The notes: generated by a model not told the origin, from the letters alone. A stretch of DNA of 64,000 nt from Fodinibius salinus (GCF_008124865.1 NZ_VNHY01000001.1:124001-188000); one strand, 5' to 3'. Counted from the first letter of the stretch, positions 36,325-45,196 are shown. Program-made: numbers and translations.

Positions 36325-36699
36325 TTAATTTTTCTTTCGATAGTAATCGGCAGTTGCCCATCCGATCGTTTCTGTAACAGAGACAGCGGTAATGCCATTT
36401 ACAGCATTACCAGGTCCAGGTATGTACTTAGTAGCTTGACCAGCCATTTCTCTGCCTAGAACAGTAGCTATTTGGGATTCAAATAACGCCATAGCTGCAG
36501 ATTTATCAATTGATACCCCAAATTCCCCAGCAATTTCGATAATCATCTGGATCTGTAAAGCTCCCAATATGAATCGGTCACCTGGAACTGGGGCGGTAAC
36601 TAAACCTACTGTGCCTGTTTCCGCAGCCGTTCCATGGATTATGTATGCGAGTCTGGTTTCTCTATCGTTGAAGAAGTGTTTTATATTATTGATTAGCAT
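36325..36699 (-). CDS. DUF697/YcjF-like hydrophobic protein
   Basis: From the ATG at 36699 the protein has 124 residues. The pattern HGTAAETGTVGLVTAPVPGD, then LQIQMIIEIAGEFGV and YIPGPGNAVNGITAVSVTETIGW resembles the DUF697 hydrophobic domain found at the C-terminus of membrane-linked GTPases and as stand-alone proteins. A membrane location is predicted. The upstream in-frame ATG at 36741 is less likely because the family pattern starts later. Confidence 0.62.
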   Translation of the reverse strand: MLINNIKHFFNDRETRLAYIIHGTAAETGTVGLVTAPVPGDRFILGALQIQMIIEIAGEFGVSIDKSAAMALFESQIATVLGREMAGQATKYIPGPGNAVNGITAVSVTETIGWATADYYRKKN

Positions 36700-37342
36700 G
36701 TAAGCCTCACTTTTATGACGAAACGAGGTGGGATTTCTCAAAGAGAAACGGTTTCATCTGAAAATAGATATACCCGTAACGTCGGTTATTGTTTCGTCAG
36801 AATTATGTAGGAATTACCTGGTTGTTGGTAATTGGTAACCCCCGCTATTCTAACTGTTAAACCGGATATATCTACTTATTGATAGGAGGGAGCACTTTAT
36901 TATAAAGCGTGTCACTATCAAACCTAGAAAGAGGGTTTTAAGATGAGCAGAGCTGCTTTTATAGCAGATTAGTATGGAAAAAATATGAAAAGAATGGCTT
37001 TATTTCAATTTAGTAGCCCTAATTCATAAATCAGAGAGGGATAGTAACTCGTAAGCTTGTCGGATTTATATAAAGTGGAAGGATAGCAGCCCGCTTGCAT
37101 AGCGGGCTGCTTATTTTGTAGAACATTTATTTACCTCTAAAATAAGGCAAGATAGCTGTCGGTCGTTATCCAGATATCTATCTCAGATCGAGTGTGAAGC
37201 CACTGTTAGCTTGGCTGGTTGTTGGTAAGGAATCTTGGAATTAGTATTTGCAGATTTATTTTTCAGAGTATGGACAACCTACATCATTCAAAAAAGGATT
37301 GTCTGATTGATATTTTCCTTTTTGAAGGAGTTGTATTAAATC
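36700..37342. other. 643-bp region without a recognised gene
   Basis: The region is AT-rich. A GAAAGAGGG sequence precedes a nine-codon frame (ATG at about 36941, MSRAAFIAD). A strong plus-strand terminator follows at 37086-37110. The combination could be a small RNA or leader transcript, but no promoter was found. Confidence 0.35.
37086..37110 (+). terminator. Orphan strong terminator
   Basis: GCAGCCCGC (37086-37094) pairs perfectly with GCGGGCTGC (37102-37110) and is followed by TTATTTTGT. No plus-strand gene was recognised upstream of it. Confidence 0.7.
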
Positions 37343-37768
37343 CTACATAAGACGCTCTATGGTTTCTGGTTCGACCGAAAATTCTTTAGCAACGTATCTA
37401 ATAGCTTCCGACCACGAATTACCGTGATTATGGAGTGGCGACCACTTGTTTAATATCTGGTCTTCAACTTGGTGTACTACCTCATGCCATAGTTCCACTC
37501 TCCAGACTGGCCATTCCATTGGATGCAATTTGTTCCATTCTTTAGGGGGGAAGGAAGGTTCTCGAAGCGATGATGTGCCCTCGCCTGTCAAAGGGAGAAT
37601 AAGCTTATCCGGACTATAGCCCGCTGTTGCGTTATTTTTCGATGTACTGAGATCTGTTTTCTCATTCGAATCCTCTTTATACTCATATACGTCTAGTGGG
37701 ACTGGCTTTAGATCCAGCTTATTGCAGAGGTTTTGGTACTCTTGCATAATAAATTTGTATTTAGACAT
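37343..37768 (-). CDS. Small HExxH putative metalloprotein
   Basis: The 141-residue protein contains VELWHEVVHQVEDQ (about 95), an HExxH zinc-binding motif followed by an acidic residue. That suggests a minimal zincin-like domain. No signal peptide is present. The start is the ATG at 37768, and a GTG one codon upstream is an alternative. It is not assignable to a named family. An island-encoded regulatory protease, or an inactive relative, is possible. Confidence 0.55.
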   Translation of the reverse strand: MSKYKFIMQEYQNLCNKLDLKPVPLDVYEYKEDSNEKTDLSTSKNNATAGYSPDKLILPLTGEGTSSLREPSFPPKEWNKLHPMEWPVWRVELWHEVVHQVEDQILNKWSPLHNHGNSWSEAIRYVAKEFSVEPETIERLM

Positions 37769-37840
37769 CACTTACGAATTGACTTAGTTTCAGTACAACA
37801 ACCTTGTTCAAAATGATTTTAATCTACTTCGTGTCTACAA

Positions 37841-38125
37841 TTATCTAGGTGTAATAAGTTTTGAATAATCTTGGTTCCTTAAAGCATCAATAAGAGTTGG
37901 ATTATTTGAAATATAATATTCTTTTTGCATCTCGTAATCCCCCTCAATTGTGACTCGTAAAGCAATATTTGATAATTTTCTAGCATACTCTGAGCTTGAT
38001 TTTTTTAATGAATAGTCTCGAACAAATTTGGAAGAATTATAAGGCAAGGAAAACTTAAGTGAACCATGATCACTTAAGTCTTTTCTTCTTGGATGAATCG
38101 TTACTGTTGCATGATCATATCCCAT
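37841..38125 (-). CDS. Hypothetical 94-aa protein
   Basis: A small basic protein (MGYDHATVTIHPRRKDLSDH) without recognised motifs. It directly precedes the first attC-like repeat (38160-38265) on the minus strand, so it may be part of the cassette array. Confidence 0.45.
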   Translation of the reverse strand: MGYDHATVTIHPRRKDLSDHGSLKFSLPYNSSKFVRDYSLKKSSSEYARKLSNIALRVTIEGDYEMQKEYYISNNPTLIDALRNQDYSKLITPR

Positions 38126-38159
38126 AATTTGAAACTTTTTTAGATTAATTTTCTAATTA

Positions 38160-38265
38160 CTCTAACGGTCCTCACTAAGATGCGCACGGAGTAAAGCTTA
38201 TCTTTATTAGATAATGAACGAGAGGCTAAAAAGCCAAAAGTCGGCCAACCTAAGCGAGTTATGCC
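38160..38265. repeat. attC-like imperfect inverted repeat B
   Basis: Outer ends CTCTAAC (38159-38165) and GTTATGC (38259-38264 region) are complementary in their TAAC/GTTA cores. Inside, CCTCACTAAG faces CCTAAGCGAG. This matches the R''-L''...L'-R' layout of integron attC sites with mismatches. It lies between two minus-strand genes. Confidence 0.4.
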
Positions 38266-38277
38266 AACTTACTTTAG

Positions 38278-38988
38278 TTAGTCATTTAGAATCATCTTTA
38301 TATAATCTTTGCCTAAGGAAAACGATTTACTCTTTTGGGAAATATCATTGTCAGATAAAAATTGATGAATTTGATTAATCATCAATTCTACAGTTTTAAG
38401 AGAATTTTCTGCGGCCTCAATAGTAAGACCTAAACCGTTGGGATCATTATCCTTAATATTCTCAAGAGTTAATTTTTCATCTCGTTTATGGTGCACTAAT
38501 GCATTTCGGAATTTCAATAATTGAATAAAATTCTGAAATGGTTGTCTCCCTGTTTCGAATGTATTTTGGGCAATTTCTTGTGGTAGATCTGTCCACTTAT
38601 CTTTTATTTTTTTCCAGACGAAAGTTTCAAAATCACTTTCTGATAATACTTGTTGTGCAATTTCATTAATGTGGGCTTCCAAAGACGTTACTGATGAAAT
38701 GTGTACTAAGGCGACGTGTTCAATATATTTTTCAAGATTTTCTCTAAATATTTTCTCAGATTCTTTGATCTTTGATAGTTCCTCTTGATCTGCTACAACT
38801 GCTATATCAATTTCATCACCCCAGTCATTGCGAACAAATTCCTCATACCAGTCTGAGGAATTTAATTTATCAAGTTCAGAATCAACTTTTTTCTTAGCAG
38901 TGTAGGCATTTTCTAAATTTTCAGAAGCAGCACGATAAAATAGTTCATCTACTCCCATCCAAAATCTTGTGTCTGGCGATATATCCAT
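38278..38988 (-). CDS. HEPN-domain protein
   Basis: The 236-residue all-helical protein has the HEPN ribonuclease motif FRNALVHHK (about 170), an R-N-x3-H signature. A long helical N-terminal region precedes it. HEPN proteins of this type cleave RNA, or, paired with other domains, act in abortive defence. It is a single-gene unit bounded by inverted repeats B and C. Confidence 0.7.
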   Translation of the reverse strand: MDISPDTRFWMGVDELFYRAASENLENAYTAKKKVDSELDKLNSSDWYEEFVRNDWGDEIDIAVVADQEELSKIKESEKIFRENLEKYIEHVALVHISSVTSLEAHINEIAQQVLSESDFETFVWKKIKDKWTDLPQEIAQNTFETGRQPFQNFIQLLKFRNALVHHKRDEKLTLENIKDNDPNGLGLTIEAAENSLKTVELMINQIHQFLSDNDISQKSKSFSLGKDYIKMILND

Positions 38989-39000
38989 GATGAATTAAGT

Positions 39001-39127
39001 TGGTTTAACTGTCCAGGGCTTAAGGTGCAGGCGCCAATTTGTTAAAATTGTTTACAAATGAAAGAGTAAATATAAAAAGAGAGGTTGGCAAGAATTGGCG
39101 AGGCCTATCCGTTTAATGCGCTAATTA
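39001..39127. repeat. attC-like imperfect inverted repeat C
   Basis: The left end GGTTTAACTGTCCAGG and the right end CCTATCCGTTTAATGCGC are reverse-complementary with a few unpaired bases. AAGGTGCAG and GGCGCC sequences lie in the interior. GTTTAAC / GTTAAAC fits the attC core consensus. It shares the segment AAGGTGCAGGCGCCAA with repeat F at 41610. Confidence 0.45.
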
Positions 39128-39129
39128 GG

Positions 39130-39978
39130 TTAGTTTGCTAATTCGATACATTTAAAAGAGGCTCCATTATCTATTGATAGATAAACGTTAGCAAAATTAC
39201 CGATATCAAACTTTATTTGTTCAATGCCTTCAATGTATTTCTCTAAATTCATTTCTCTTTGTGGATCACATAATAATAACCACCAATCATTCTTTTTTAG
39301 CTCTTCACTACTATATTTTTTTGACTTAGATGAGATTTTGCTATTAATCCTTTCTTCAAGTTTATCAATTTTCCAATCATCAGATTTGTAGATTCTATTA
39401 GGATTGATAAACCACTCAAATTGCTCTGAATCTTGTAATCCTAAGCTATTTAACTTTGCAAATATTTCATCATCTTCATTTCGAATAAATAATGATTCCG
39501 TATCTCCTGTTAAAAAATCATCAATTTGCTCTTGAATAGTCTGTTTAACATGGTCATAAATTTTACTTTGAGAAGCTCGGGTAGAGAAATCTGGAATGGT
39601 AATTTCTGATGAACCTAAATCAGCAAATTCATTGCCGGGAAATAAATAAAAAACCACTCTTTTATTAGGCAGTTCTTCTCTTAATTCAAAGAATACTTTA
39701 TCTATAGATTCCTTAATAGTTTTTAAAAAACTATTTCTCTTAATTATTTCATCGAAGACTAGAGTCGTTATTTCTAAACATATAGTATCCTCATCAATTT
39801 TTATGAAGTAATCGGGTGGATCATCCTCGTTTCTATGTAATTCAATATCATCTCTTTCCTTTTTTTCTGAAATGAAATCTAAAAAATTGAAAGCTGGACC
39901 GTGTTCATAAATATAATCAGGATCCTCTCGTCTCTTTTTTGCTAATTCAAATAACTTTTGGAAGTCTTCTGGATCCAT
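39130..39978 (-). CDS. Nuclease-fold-like hypothetical protein
   Basis: The 282-residue acidic protein has DDPPDYFIKIDEDTICLEITTL near residue 52. This resembles a PD...E-x-K core in which the usual lysine is replaced by threonine (LEIT). Activity is therefore doubtful or metal-dependent in another way. KNDWWLLLCDP near the C-terminus is a hydrophobic strand. It is one gene between repeats C and E. Confidence 0.5.
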   Translation of the reverse strand: MDPEDFQKLFELAKKRREDPDYIYEHGPAFNFLDFISEKKERDDIELHRNEDDPPDYFIKIDEDTICLEITTLVFDEIIKRNSFLKTIKESIDKVFFELREELPNKRVVFYLFPGNEFADLGSSEITIPDFSTRASQSKIYDHVKQTIQEQIDDFLTGDTESLFIRNEDDEIFAKLNSLGLQDSEQFEWFINPNRIYKSDDWKIDKLEERINSKISSKSKKYSSEELKKNDWWLLLCDPQREMNLEKYIEGIEQIKFDIGNFANVYLSIDNGASFKCIELAN

Positions 39979-39992
39979 AATAATGAAATTAA

Positions 39993-40125
39993 CCTAACGA
40001 AATTGTGCTTAACCGGTGCACAGATTAATGAGAATTCAATTTTCAGTTTACTATCTGGAACTCAGAAAACAAAACGAGCTGGAAATAAGCAATATACGTC
40101 CGCTTAATGCCCTTCTTATGTCGCT
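39993..40125. repeat. attC-like imperfect inverted repeat E
   Basis: The left end CCTAACGAAATTGTGCTTAACCGG is related by inverted repetition to the right end CCGCTTAATGCCCTTCTTATG. It is a diverged direct copy of repeat D (41131), sharing CCTAACGA, TGCTTAACCGG, the CAGTTTAC interior and AAAACGAG-like sequence. It lies between a minus-strand and a plus-strand gene. Confidence 0.55.
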
Positions 40126-40240
40126 GAATATTAGAGTTTCTAAATTTTAGCTTATTTAATTGCTAAGGATGGTCATGTCAGTTATATTTGTTCACGTGAC
40201 CAACATTATCCCACCGGTTCAATTATAAAATGATACTATT

Positions 40241-41128
40241 ATGTCAGAAGATTATGAAATTTACCACGCGTCTCATCGTGGCTATTTAAAATTAGGAAAT
40301 GAAGAGAGTTATGTTGAAATACCCTGTGCAGTTCTTGAAAATGAAAAGCGAATAATTTCGCAAACAGGATTGTTTGACGCGTTTGATAGACCTAGAAAAG
40401 GAGAAAAAAGACTTGAAGGGTTACCATCAATAATTGGAGCTAAAAATCTGCTCCAATTTGTAGATGAAGAAGTACGAGAAAAATCTAAACCTATTCATTA
40501 CTATCATACAAATGGAACGACTGCAGTTGGTTATGATGCAGAATTAATTCCGCTAGTATGTGAACTTTATTTAAAAGCTGACGAGGCGGGCGTTGCGGTA
40601 GCTTCCCAAGAAAGTATAATAGAACATGCGCGTATTCTCGTAAGATCTTTGGCCAAGGTCGGTATAACAGCCTTGATTGATGAAGCTACAGGTTATCAAT
40701 ACGACAGAGAAAAGGATGAGCTTCAAAAACTTTTATCCAAATATATAGCAGAGGATTTTTTAAAATGGCAAAGTAGATTTCCCAGAAAGTTTTACAAAGA
40801 GGCTTTCAGATTACATGATTGGGAATATGATCCAATGTCTTTAAAAAGACCAGGTTATCTTGGGAAATTTACTAATAAATACGTTTACGAGCAGATGCCA
40901 CCAGGAGTACTTGAAGAACTAAGAAAAAGAAATCCAACTAATGAAAAGGGAAGAAGAGCAAGAAAGCATCATCAGCACTTATCACCAGAAATTGGGGTAC
41001 AACACTTAGAGCGACATCTTACAAAATTAATAACTGTGATGGAGCTATCCGATAACGTCAATCAATTTGAGTCAAATTTTCAAAGAGTATTTGAAAACAA
41101 TCATCAACTTACTCTTGAACTTGATTAA
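40241..41128 (+). CDS. P63C domain-containing protein
   Basis: The 295-residue protein contains ITALIDEATGYQYDREKDELQKLL and FLKWQSRFPRKFYKEAFRL (about 145-195), the diagnostic P63C domain. P63C proteins occur on phages and mobile elements and are of unknown biochemical function. Flanking repeats E and D, in the same orientation, make this a cassette-like unit. It is the only plus-strand gene in the array. Confidence 0.85.
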   Translation: MSEDYEIYHASHRGYLKLGNEESYVEIPCAVLENEKRIISQTGLFDAFDRPRKGEKRLEGLPSIIGAKNLLQFVDEEVREKSKPIHYYHTNGTTAVGYDAELIPLVCELYLKADEAGVAVASQESIIEHARILVRSLAKVGITALIDEATGYQYDREKDELQKLLSKYIAEDFLKWQSRFPRKFYKEAFRLHDWEYDPMSLKRPGYLGKFTNKYVYEQMPPGVLEELRKRNPTNEKGRRARKHHQHLSPEIGVQHLERHLTKLITVMELSDNVNQFESNFQRVFENNHQLTLELD

Positions 41129-41130
41129 AA

Positions 41131-41291
41131 GCGGCCTAACGACATTGCGCTTAACCGGCGCACGAATTAGTGTGAATGCGATTGCAGTTTACCAGTTGGT
41201 GGCCGGAAAATAAAACGGGTAGAGGCCAGGCACCTCGAAGCCTTGCGCGTAGGGGGTGTGAGGCACGTCCGGGTTGAAGCGCTGGTTATAC
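41131..41291 (+). repeat. attC-like site D, best example
   Basis: GGCCTAACGACATTGCGCTTAACCGG-type sequence opens the repeat and CCGGGTTGAAGCGCTGGTTATAC-type sequence closes it. TAAC/GTTA cores and GCGCTT / AAGCGC boxes pair, with one extra base in the second box, just as in integron attC sites (R'' GCCTAAC fits RYYYAAC). The interior (~110 bp) holds further inverted segments. It starts three bases after the P63C stop. Confidence 0.6.
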
Positions 41292-41299
41292 TTACCAAC

Positions 41300-41596
41300 T
41301 TACTTGGAAAGCTGTTCTTTCCGATATTCTTCTGGAGTTATTCCGACTTTGATATAAAATAAGGTTGAGAATTCTTCGGGATCTTTGTATCCAATCTCGT
41401 TTGCTATTTCAGCAATTGGTATTTCCTTACATTCAGGATTAGATAGAATTCGTTTTGATGCTTCAATTCTATGATGATTAATATAGTCGGTGGGAGTTTT
41501 ACCAACTGCATCTTTGAACTGTTTAACAAATTCGTCATTCTCATCTAACCTTCCACTGGAAAACCGATTTGTAAAATCCATAGTGTTTGGATGCAT
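41300..41596 (-). CDS. Short AraC-type helix-turn-helix protein
   Basis: The 98-residue protein is essentially one AraC/XylS DNA-binding domain: KTPTDYINHHRIEASKRIL and IPIAEIANEIGYKDPEEFSTLFYIKVGITPEEYR give the two helix-turn-helices. No ligand-binding domain is present. It lies between repeats D and F. It may regulate neighbouring cassettes. Confidence 0.78.
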   Translation of the reverse strand: MHPNTMDFTNRFSSGRLDENDEFVKQFKDAVGKTPTDYINHHRIEASKRILSNPECKEIPIAEIANEIGYKDPEEFSTLFYIKVGITPEEYRKEQLSK

Positions 41597-41609
41597 TATT
41601 TATTGAAGC

Positions 41610-41725
41610 GGTAAGTAAAACGACCTTGCGTATAAGGTGCAGACGCCAACGTGTTAAATTTTTACAGTTGATAAACTAACAATAAAGCTGACAAGATAGC
41701 GAGGCTTGCCAGCTTATTTTTTGAT
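41610..41725. repeat. Cassette repeat F, relative of repeat C
   Basis: AAGGTGCAGACGCCAACGTGTTAAA at 41636-41660 nearly repeats AAGGTGCAGGCGCCAATTTGTTAAA-like sequence in repeat C. Both are followed by A/T-rich DNA and then GCGAGGC near the far end. The inverted pairing is weaker than in D. It lies between two minus-strand genes. Confidence 0.4.
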
Positions 41726-41735
41726 TATAGAGTCT

Positions 41736-42551
41736 TTATAGCGATTCAATACATACCTCCCCGTCTATAATTTCAGCTTCTAATATCCTTATGTGACTGA
41801 GTTCATCAGGTATGGATTTCATCAAGTCATCTTTCTGTTTTTTAGGCATTTTAGCACCAATTATTAAACAGTTGTAGGAACTAGCAGGGACTTCAACTAT
41901 TCTATCTTCTTTAGACATAGTTGAAGAAGAAAATATGTGCGTTCTATACTCTTTCTCGAACTCCCACTTCTCAAGTTTTTTAAATACTTGTAAATAGTGT
42001 TGCTCTTTATATGAATAGAATGGGTGAATTTGTGGTAGCTCTTTTACATAATCGACTACTCCACCACCACCGAGTGATTTAAATAAAGATTTAGAATTGA
42101 AACCTAAACAAAATCCTCTATGATAATTTGAATATTTTTCCCACATCTGAGAATTTCGAGGCTCAGCAGTTAAACTCAATATCCCGATACGCTCATCATA
42201 TTCTTCAAACTTTTTTTCTTGCATCTTTTTTAGCTTTGCAGGGGCTCTTAATGGAGATTTATCAAAGTGTTTCTTAGCCCATTTAATATGTTCACTATTT
42301 GAAAAATTTGAATTTATTGATTGAGAATCAGACAAATATTTTTGAAAAATATCTTCATCAGTTAGTAAGTCATATCTAATTTTATTTTTGCAATCTAAAG
42401 GATCTTCAAAAGAGGTAGGAGCAGCAAAGTAAACTTGCTTCTCTGTCAGAATAGTTTTGTGGTAAATATTATCCCAACTTCTATACTTGTATAATATTTG
42501 AGGTATTGAATCGAGATCATCAATCGTTTTAATGCCAACGTTTTTAGTCAT
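41736..42551 (-). CDS. DUF2971 domain-containing protein
   Basis: The 271-residue protein has the DUF2971 layout: LYKYRSWDNIYHKTIL, then YFAAPTSFEDPLDCKN, and later GILSLTAEPRNSQMWEKYSN followed by HRGFCLGFN. The family is frequent in defence islands. Its biochemistry is unknown to me. AT-rich codon use like its neighbours. Confidence 0.82.
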   Translation of the reverse strand: MTKNVGIKTIDDLDSIPQILYKYRSWDNIYHKTILTEKQVYFAAPTSFEDPLDCKNKIRYDLLTDEDIFQKYLSDSQSINSNFSNSEHIKWAKKHFDKSPLRAPAKLKKMQEKKFEEYDERIGILSLTAEPRNSQMWEKYSNYHRGFCLGFNSKSLFKSLGGGGVVDYVKELPQIHPFYSYKEQHYLQVFKKLEKWEFEKEYRTHIFSSSTMSKEDRIVEVPASSYNCLIIGAKMPKKQKDDLMKSIPDELSHIRILEAEIIDGEVCIESL

Positions 42552-42590
42552 TATTGACTACCAATTAATTAGGTAATGAAACGCATAGTA

Positions 42591-43538
42591 TTACATTTCA
42601 TAAACCGATTCTATTAATTTATCAACATCTTGGTATTCCATTAATTCAGCTACCAATTTAAAAGAGGTCTCTATTATTTTTTCTTCTGAATCTAACAATT
42701 TCGCTAACTCTTTTGCCTCATCATATTCGTCTAAAGCTAATGAATTTAAAATTCCTCTTACGATTGGTTTTACAGCATCTGATTCTTTATCAATGACGTT
42801 ATTGTATTCCAATTTTGAAAAAGGTCCAGGAATTAAATAGGCGAGAGCATTTTCAAAATTAACGGTTACTTCTCCCTTTTCTTCTAATAGTGAATCTTTG
42901 ATTAAAGATAGATCTAATGCTTGGGTCACAGCTTTAGCTAAAAATAAAGACCCAGCCTTGGCACCTAAAGAGCCTAGTTCGTTACATTTCTTGGGGGAAG
43001 TTCTATAACGTGCACAGTAGCTTGAATGATGTTTTACAAATTCCAATTTTAAAAGTTCGTCAAGCAATATTTCTTCTTCCAACATTAATTCAAGACAATA
43101 GTAACCATTAAAATAATGGGTATCATTTTCTTGATTATACCACCAAGGCCCATTCTTTAATTTTGGTTTATATGCTTTTAGGTTAGGTTTTTCCTCATTT
43201 GTAATTAAGAATCTACAAGCTGGAATATCATAATCAATAGATTCAATCCAGTATATATTTTTTCCATCTATAAGTTCATCAATATTAAATTCAAAACTTA
43301 CATTGCCATATCTATAACCAATACCCCATTCATTTGGGGATAGCCAACAAACTTTCGTTCTTGTAGATCTTAGTTTTGATTTATCTGTAATTAGTCTCGG
43401 TTTAATTTTATGATCTTGGATAATATTTATCGCAGTCGAGATATGGCATACATGTCTTACATTTGAAAAGGGCTTACAACTTTGGTTAAAACGTGTACGT
43501 GTAGGTTTACCCACTTTAAATTTCTCAAATTCACTCAT
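42591..43538 (-). CDS. DarT/ADP-ribosyltransferase-like hypothetical protein
   Basis: The 315-residue protein has VRHVCHISTAINIIQDHKIKP near residue 27, reminiscent of the H-x-T...IL..G.I.P start of DarT-like/ART-fold proteins. WLSPNEWGIGYRYGNVSFEF and a distant Glu-containing strand follow. The resemblance is weak. The C-terminal ~90 residues are helical. It could modify DNA, RNA or proteins as a toxin; nothing in the sequence decides. Confidence 0.5.
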   Translation of the reverse strand: MSEFEKFKVGKPTRTRFNQSCKPFSNVRHVCHISTAINIIQDHKIKPRLITDKSKLRSTRTKVCWLSPNEWGIGYRYGNVSFEFNIDELIDGKNIYWIESIDYDIPACRFLITNEEKPNLKAYKPKLKNGPWWYNQENDTHYFNGYYCLELMLEEEILLDELLKLEFVKHHSSYCARYRTSPKKCNELGSLGAKAGSLFLAKAVTQALDLSLIKDSLLEEKGEVTVNFENALAYLIPGPFSKLEYNNVIDKESDAVKPIVRGILNSLALDEYDEAKELAKLLDSEEKIIETSFKLVAELMEYQDVDKLIESVYEM

Positions 43539-43779
43539 AAGTACTATAAATTATAATACAACCCAGTCTTATTTTATAATTAATAGTAGCCAAGTATTGT
43601 AATCATAATATTACTAAATGACCAGTAAGGGATTGAAACCCATAAACTTATGGTATAATCCATATGTAATTTAATAGCTTTTAAAAAGATAACATTTATG
43701 CATAATGAAATTTATTTGTAAGGATTTACACTCTTGCTTATGAAATGTATTTAGAGTGTTTATTTCTGACTATAACCGG

Positions 43780-43896
43780 ATGATTACCCGCTACCTTCAA
43801 AGGGGACTATCTGAGGAGCAGGCTTTTAAGTTGTTGAGGTATATGGTTTTACATCCGGAGGTGCTGGAGAGGCTGCAGACCTACTACTTTTGCTGA
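43780..43896 (+). CDS. Possible small 38-aa protein
   Basis: The short frame MITRYLQRGLSEEQAFKLLR continues with a helical, Leu-rich tail to a TGA at 43894. No ribosome site is obvious. It might be the remnant of a larger gene. The composition is protein-like, but support is limited. Confidence 0.3.
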   Translation: MITRYLQRGLSEEQAFKLLRYMVLHPEVLERLQTYYFC

Positions 43897-43907
43897 ACGA
43901 TGTATAG

Positions 43908-44159
43908 CTAATAAGTTCCTGTAACCAGGGATTCCTTTTCCTCTTTAGAATATTGCTTGATCTCATGCTCACGTTTGCAAGCCTCGGAGCGATTAGGATG
44001 CTGCTCAACAAACACTACAGCTCTAGGCTTTTGAGCCTGAAGATATTTGGCGCCGTTACCCTGTCGATGCTGGTGCCAGCGTCGGATCACATGGTTTGTG
44101 GAACCGGTATACAGGCTTCCATCGGTGCAACGGATTATATAGACGAACCATGTTTTCAT
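43908..44159 (-). CDS. GIY-YIG nuclease superfamily protein (UPF0213-like)
   Basis: The 83-residue protein starts with WFVYIIRCTDGSLYTGSTN, the GIY-YIG core (here VYI...LYTG). Conserved Arg and Glu residues follow in RRWHQHRQGNGAKYL and RSEACKREHEIKQ. Small GIY-YIG proteins of this type are structure- or single-strand-specific endonucleases. The gene stands alone. Confidence 0.85.
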   Translation of the reverse strand: MKTWFVYIIRCTDGSLYTGSTNHVIRRWHQHRQGNGAKYLQAQKPRAVVFVEQHPNRSEACKREHEIKQYSKEEKESLVTGTY

Positions 44160-44352
44160 ATAAATGTAAAAGATCAGCTAATAATTATTTAGATAATAAA
44201 GAAGTAGTGGAGCCTACTAATATTAAAGTTATCTGGGATTAATATGGTTATTTCTCAGATGTTCTTCTATTCCATCCCTATGGAATGCAACAACTTTCTT
44301 TACGAAAAAGATGATTACTTTTAAAAATCGTCGCAAGTAATTTTATTGAGTT

Positions 44353-44709
44353 TTATATTTCGTATTTAGGAAGATCTCTTAGTTTTTCCTCAGCAATATT
44401 TTTAATTCTGGCCAAAAGTTCTCTGTATTCAACAGTTGGTAGTAGAACGTGACGGACGTCTAGGGAACCATATATCAAATATTCGACAGGTTTCTCTAGT
44501 ATTTTTGATAACCCAGCTATTTCAATATAGGAGGGAGGGCGTACATCGTCTTTTTTCCACCGACTAAGATATTGTGGAGGTATACCAACCTTATCAAACA
44601 CTTCTGACACGGTATATTGAGAGTCCTGTATTTCTTCTTTTAAAAGATCAGCAAATTCGTCAAGCTCTAATGGTACTCGATTTTTTTCAATTTCTTTTGC
44701 TTTGATCAT
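44353..44709 (-). CDS. XRE-family (Cro/C1-type) transcriptional regulator
   Basis: The 118-residue protein has a helix-turn-helix at about residues 30-85: YTVSEVFDKVGIPPQYLSRWKKDDVRPPSY, then LSKILEKPVEYLIYG. It is a typical candidate repressor of a mobile element. It faces the long non-coding region 44710-45368, which carries DnaA-box-like sites. It may regulate the element's replication or the MazG operon. Confidence 0.78.
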   Translation of the reverse strand: MIKAKEIEKNRVPLELDEFADLLKEEIQDSQYTVSEVFDKVGIPPQYLSRWKKDDVRPPSYIEIAGLSKILEKPVEYLIYGSLDVRHVLLPTVEYRELLARIKNIAEEKLRDLPKYEI

Positions 44710-45070
44710 TTCAATTTATTTTAAGCTATCACAAGTGTTGGTTATTCCATTGAGGTACAGGCCATATCTCATTATGTATTTTAATCTTTCTTGGATGTTT
44801 ACTTTGGACTGATGTTTAAGTCAGATCTAAGCAAGTTACTCAAATTGTTCTTTCCTTCACGAACAGGCATTTTCTTTGATTTATACAGCACATTAAATAA
44901 ACAGATATCTTTTTAGAAACGAAGCAGGTTTAACTTATCTAATAGTTAAAAAATTTGTTGATAACATGGTACACAATTTAATATTAGTTAATAATAATGC
45001 CAAATTTACCTTGCTATGAATAAAATAATCAACTTAAGTGTAATTAAAGGGGGTTAATTCAAAGATTAAT

Positions 45071-45099
45071 TGTGGATAACTTACCCATTTTGTGGAAAA
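45071..45099. promoter_or_regulatory. DnaA-box-like pair
   Basis: TGTGGATAA (45071-45079) is the reverse complement of the consensus box TTATCCACA. TGTGGAAAA lies 11 bases further (45091-45099). The surrounding DNA is AT-rich. Two boxes alone do not prove an origin. Confidence 0.35.
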
Positions 45100-45162
45100 G
45101 TATTTGGGGTTTTTACTTGACCCCAATTATAGGCCCCTTATATTGTTAAGTGATCAAAAGAA

Positions 45163-45196
45163 AAGCCCGTTCGATGCTGGAACATCAAACGGGCTT
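45163..45196 (-). terminator. Strong hairpin, terminator-like
   Basis: AAGCCCGTTCGATG (45163-45176) pairs with CATCAAACGGGCTT (45183-45196). The minus-strand tail is TTCTTTTG. No minus-strand gene to its right was recognised, so it may serve an RNA or act as an insulator. Confidence 0.6.

Noticed and set aside
43621-43645. GTAAGGGATTGAAACCC, which resembles the end of a CRISPR repeat
   Set aside because: Only one copy exists in the area and no spacer-repeat periodicity or cas gene was found.
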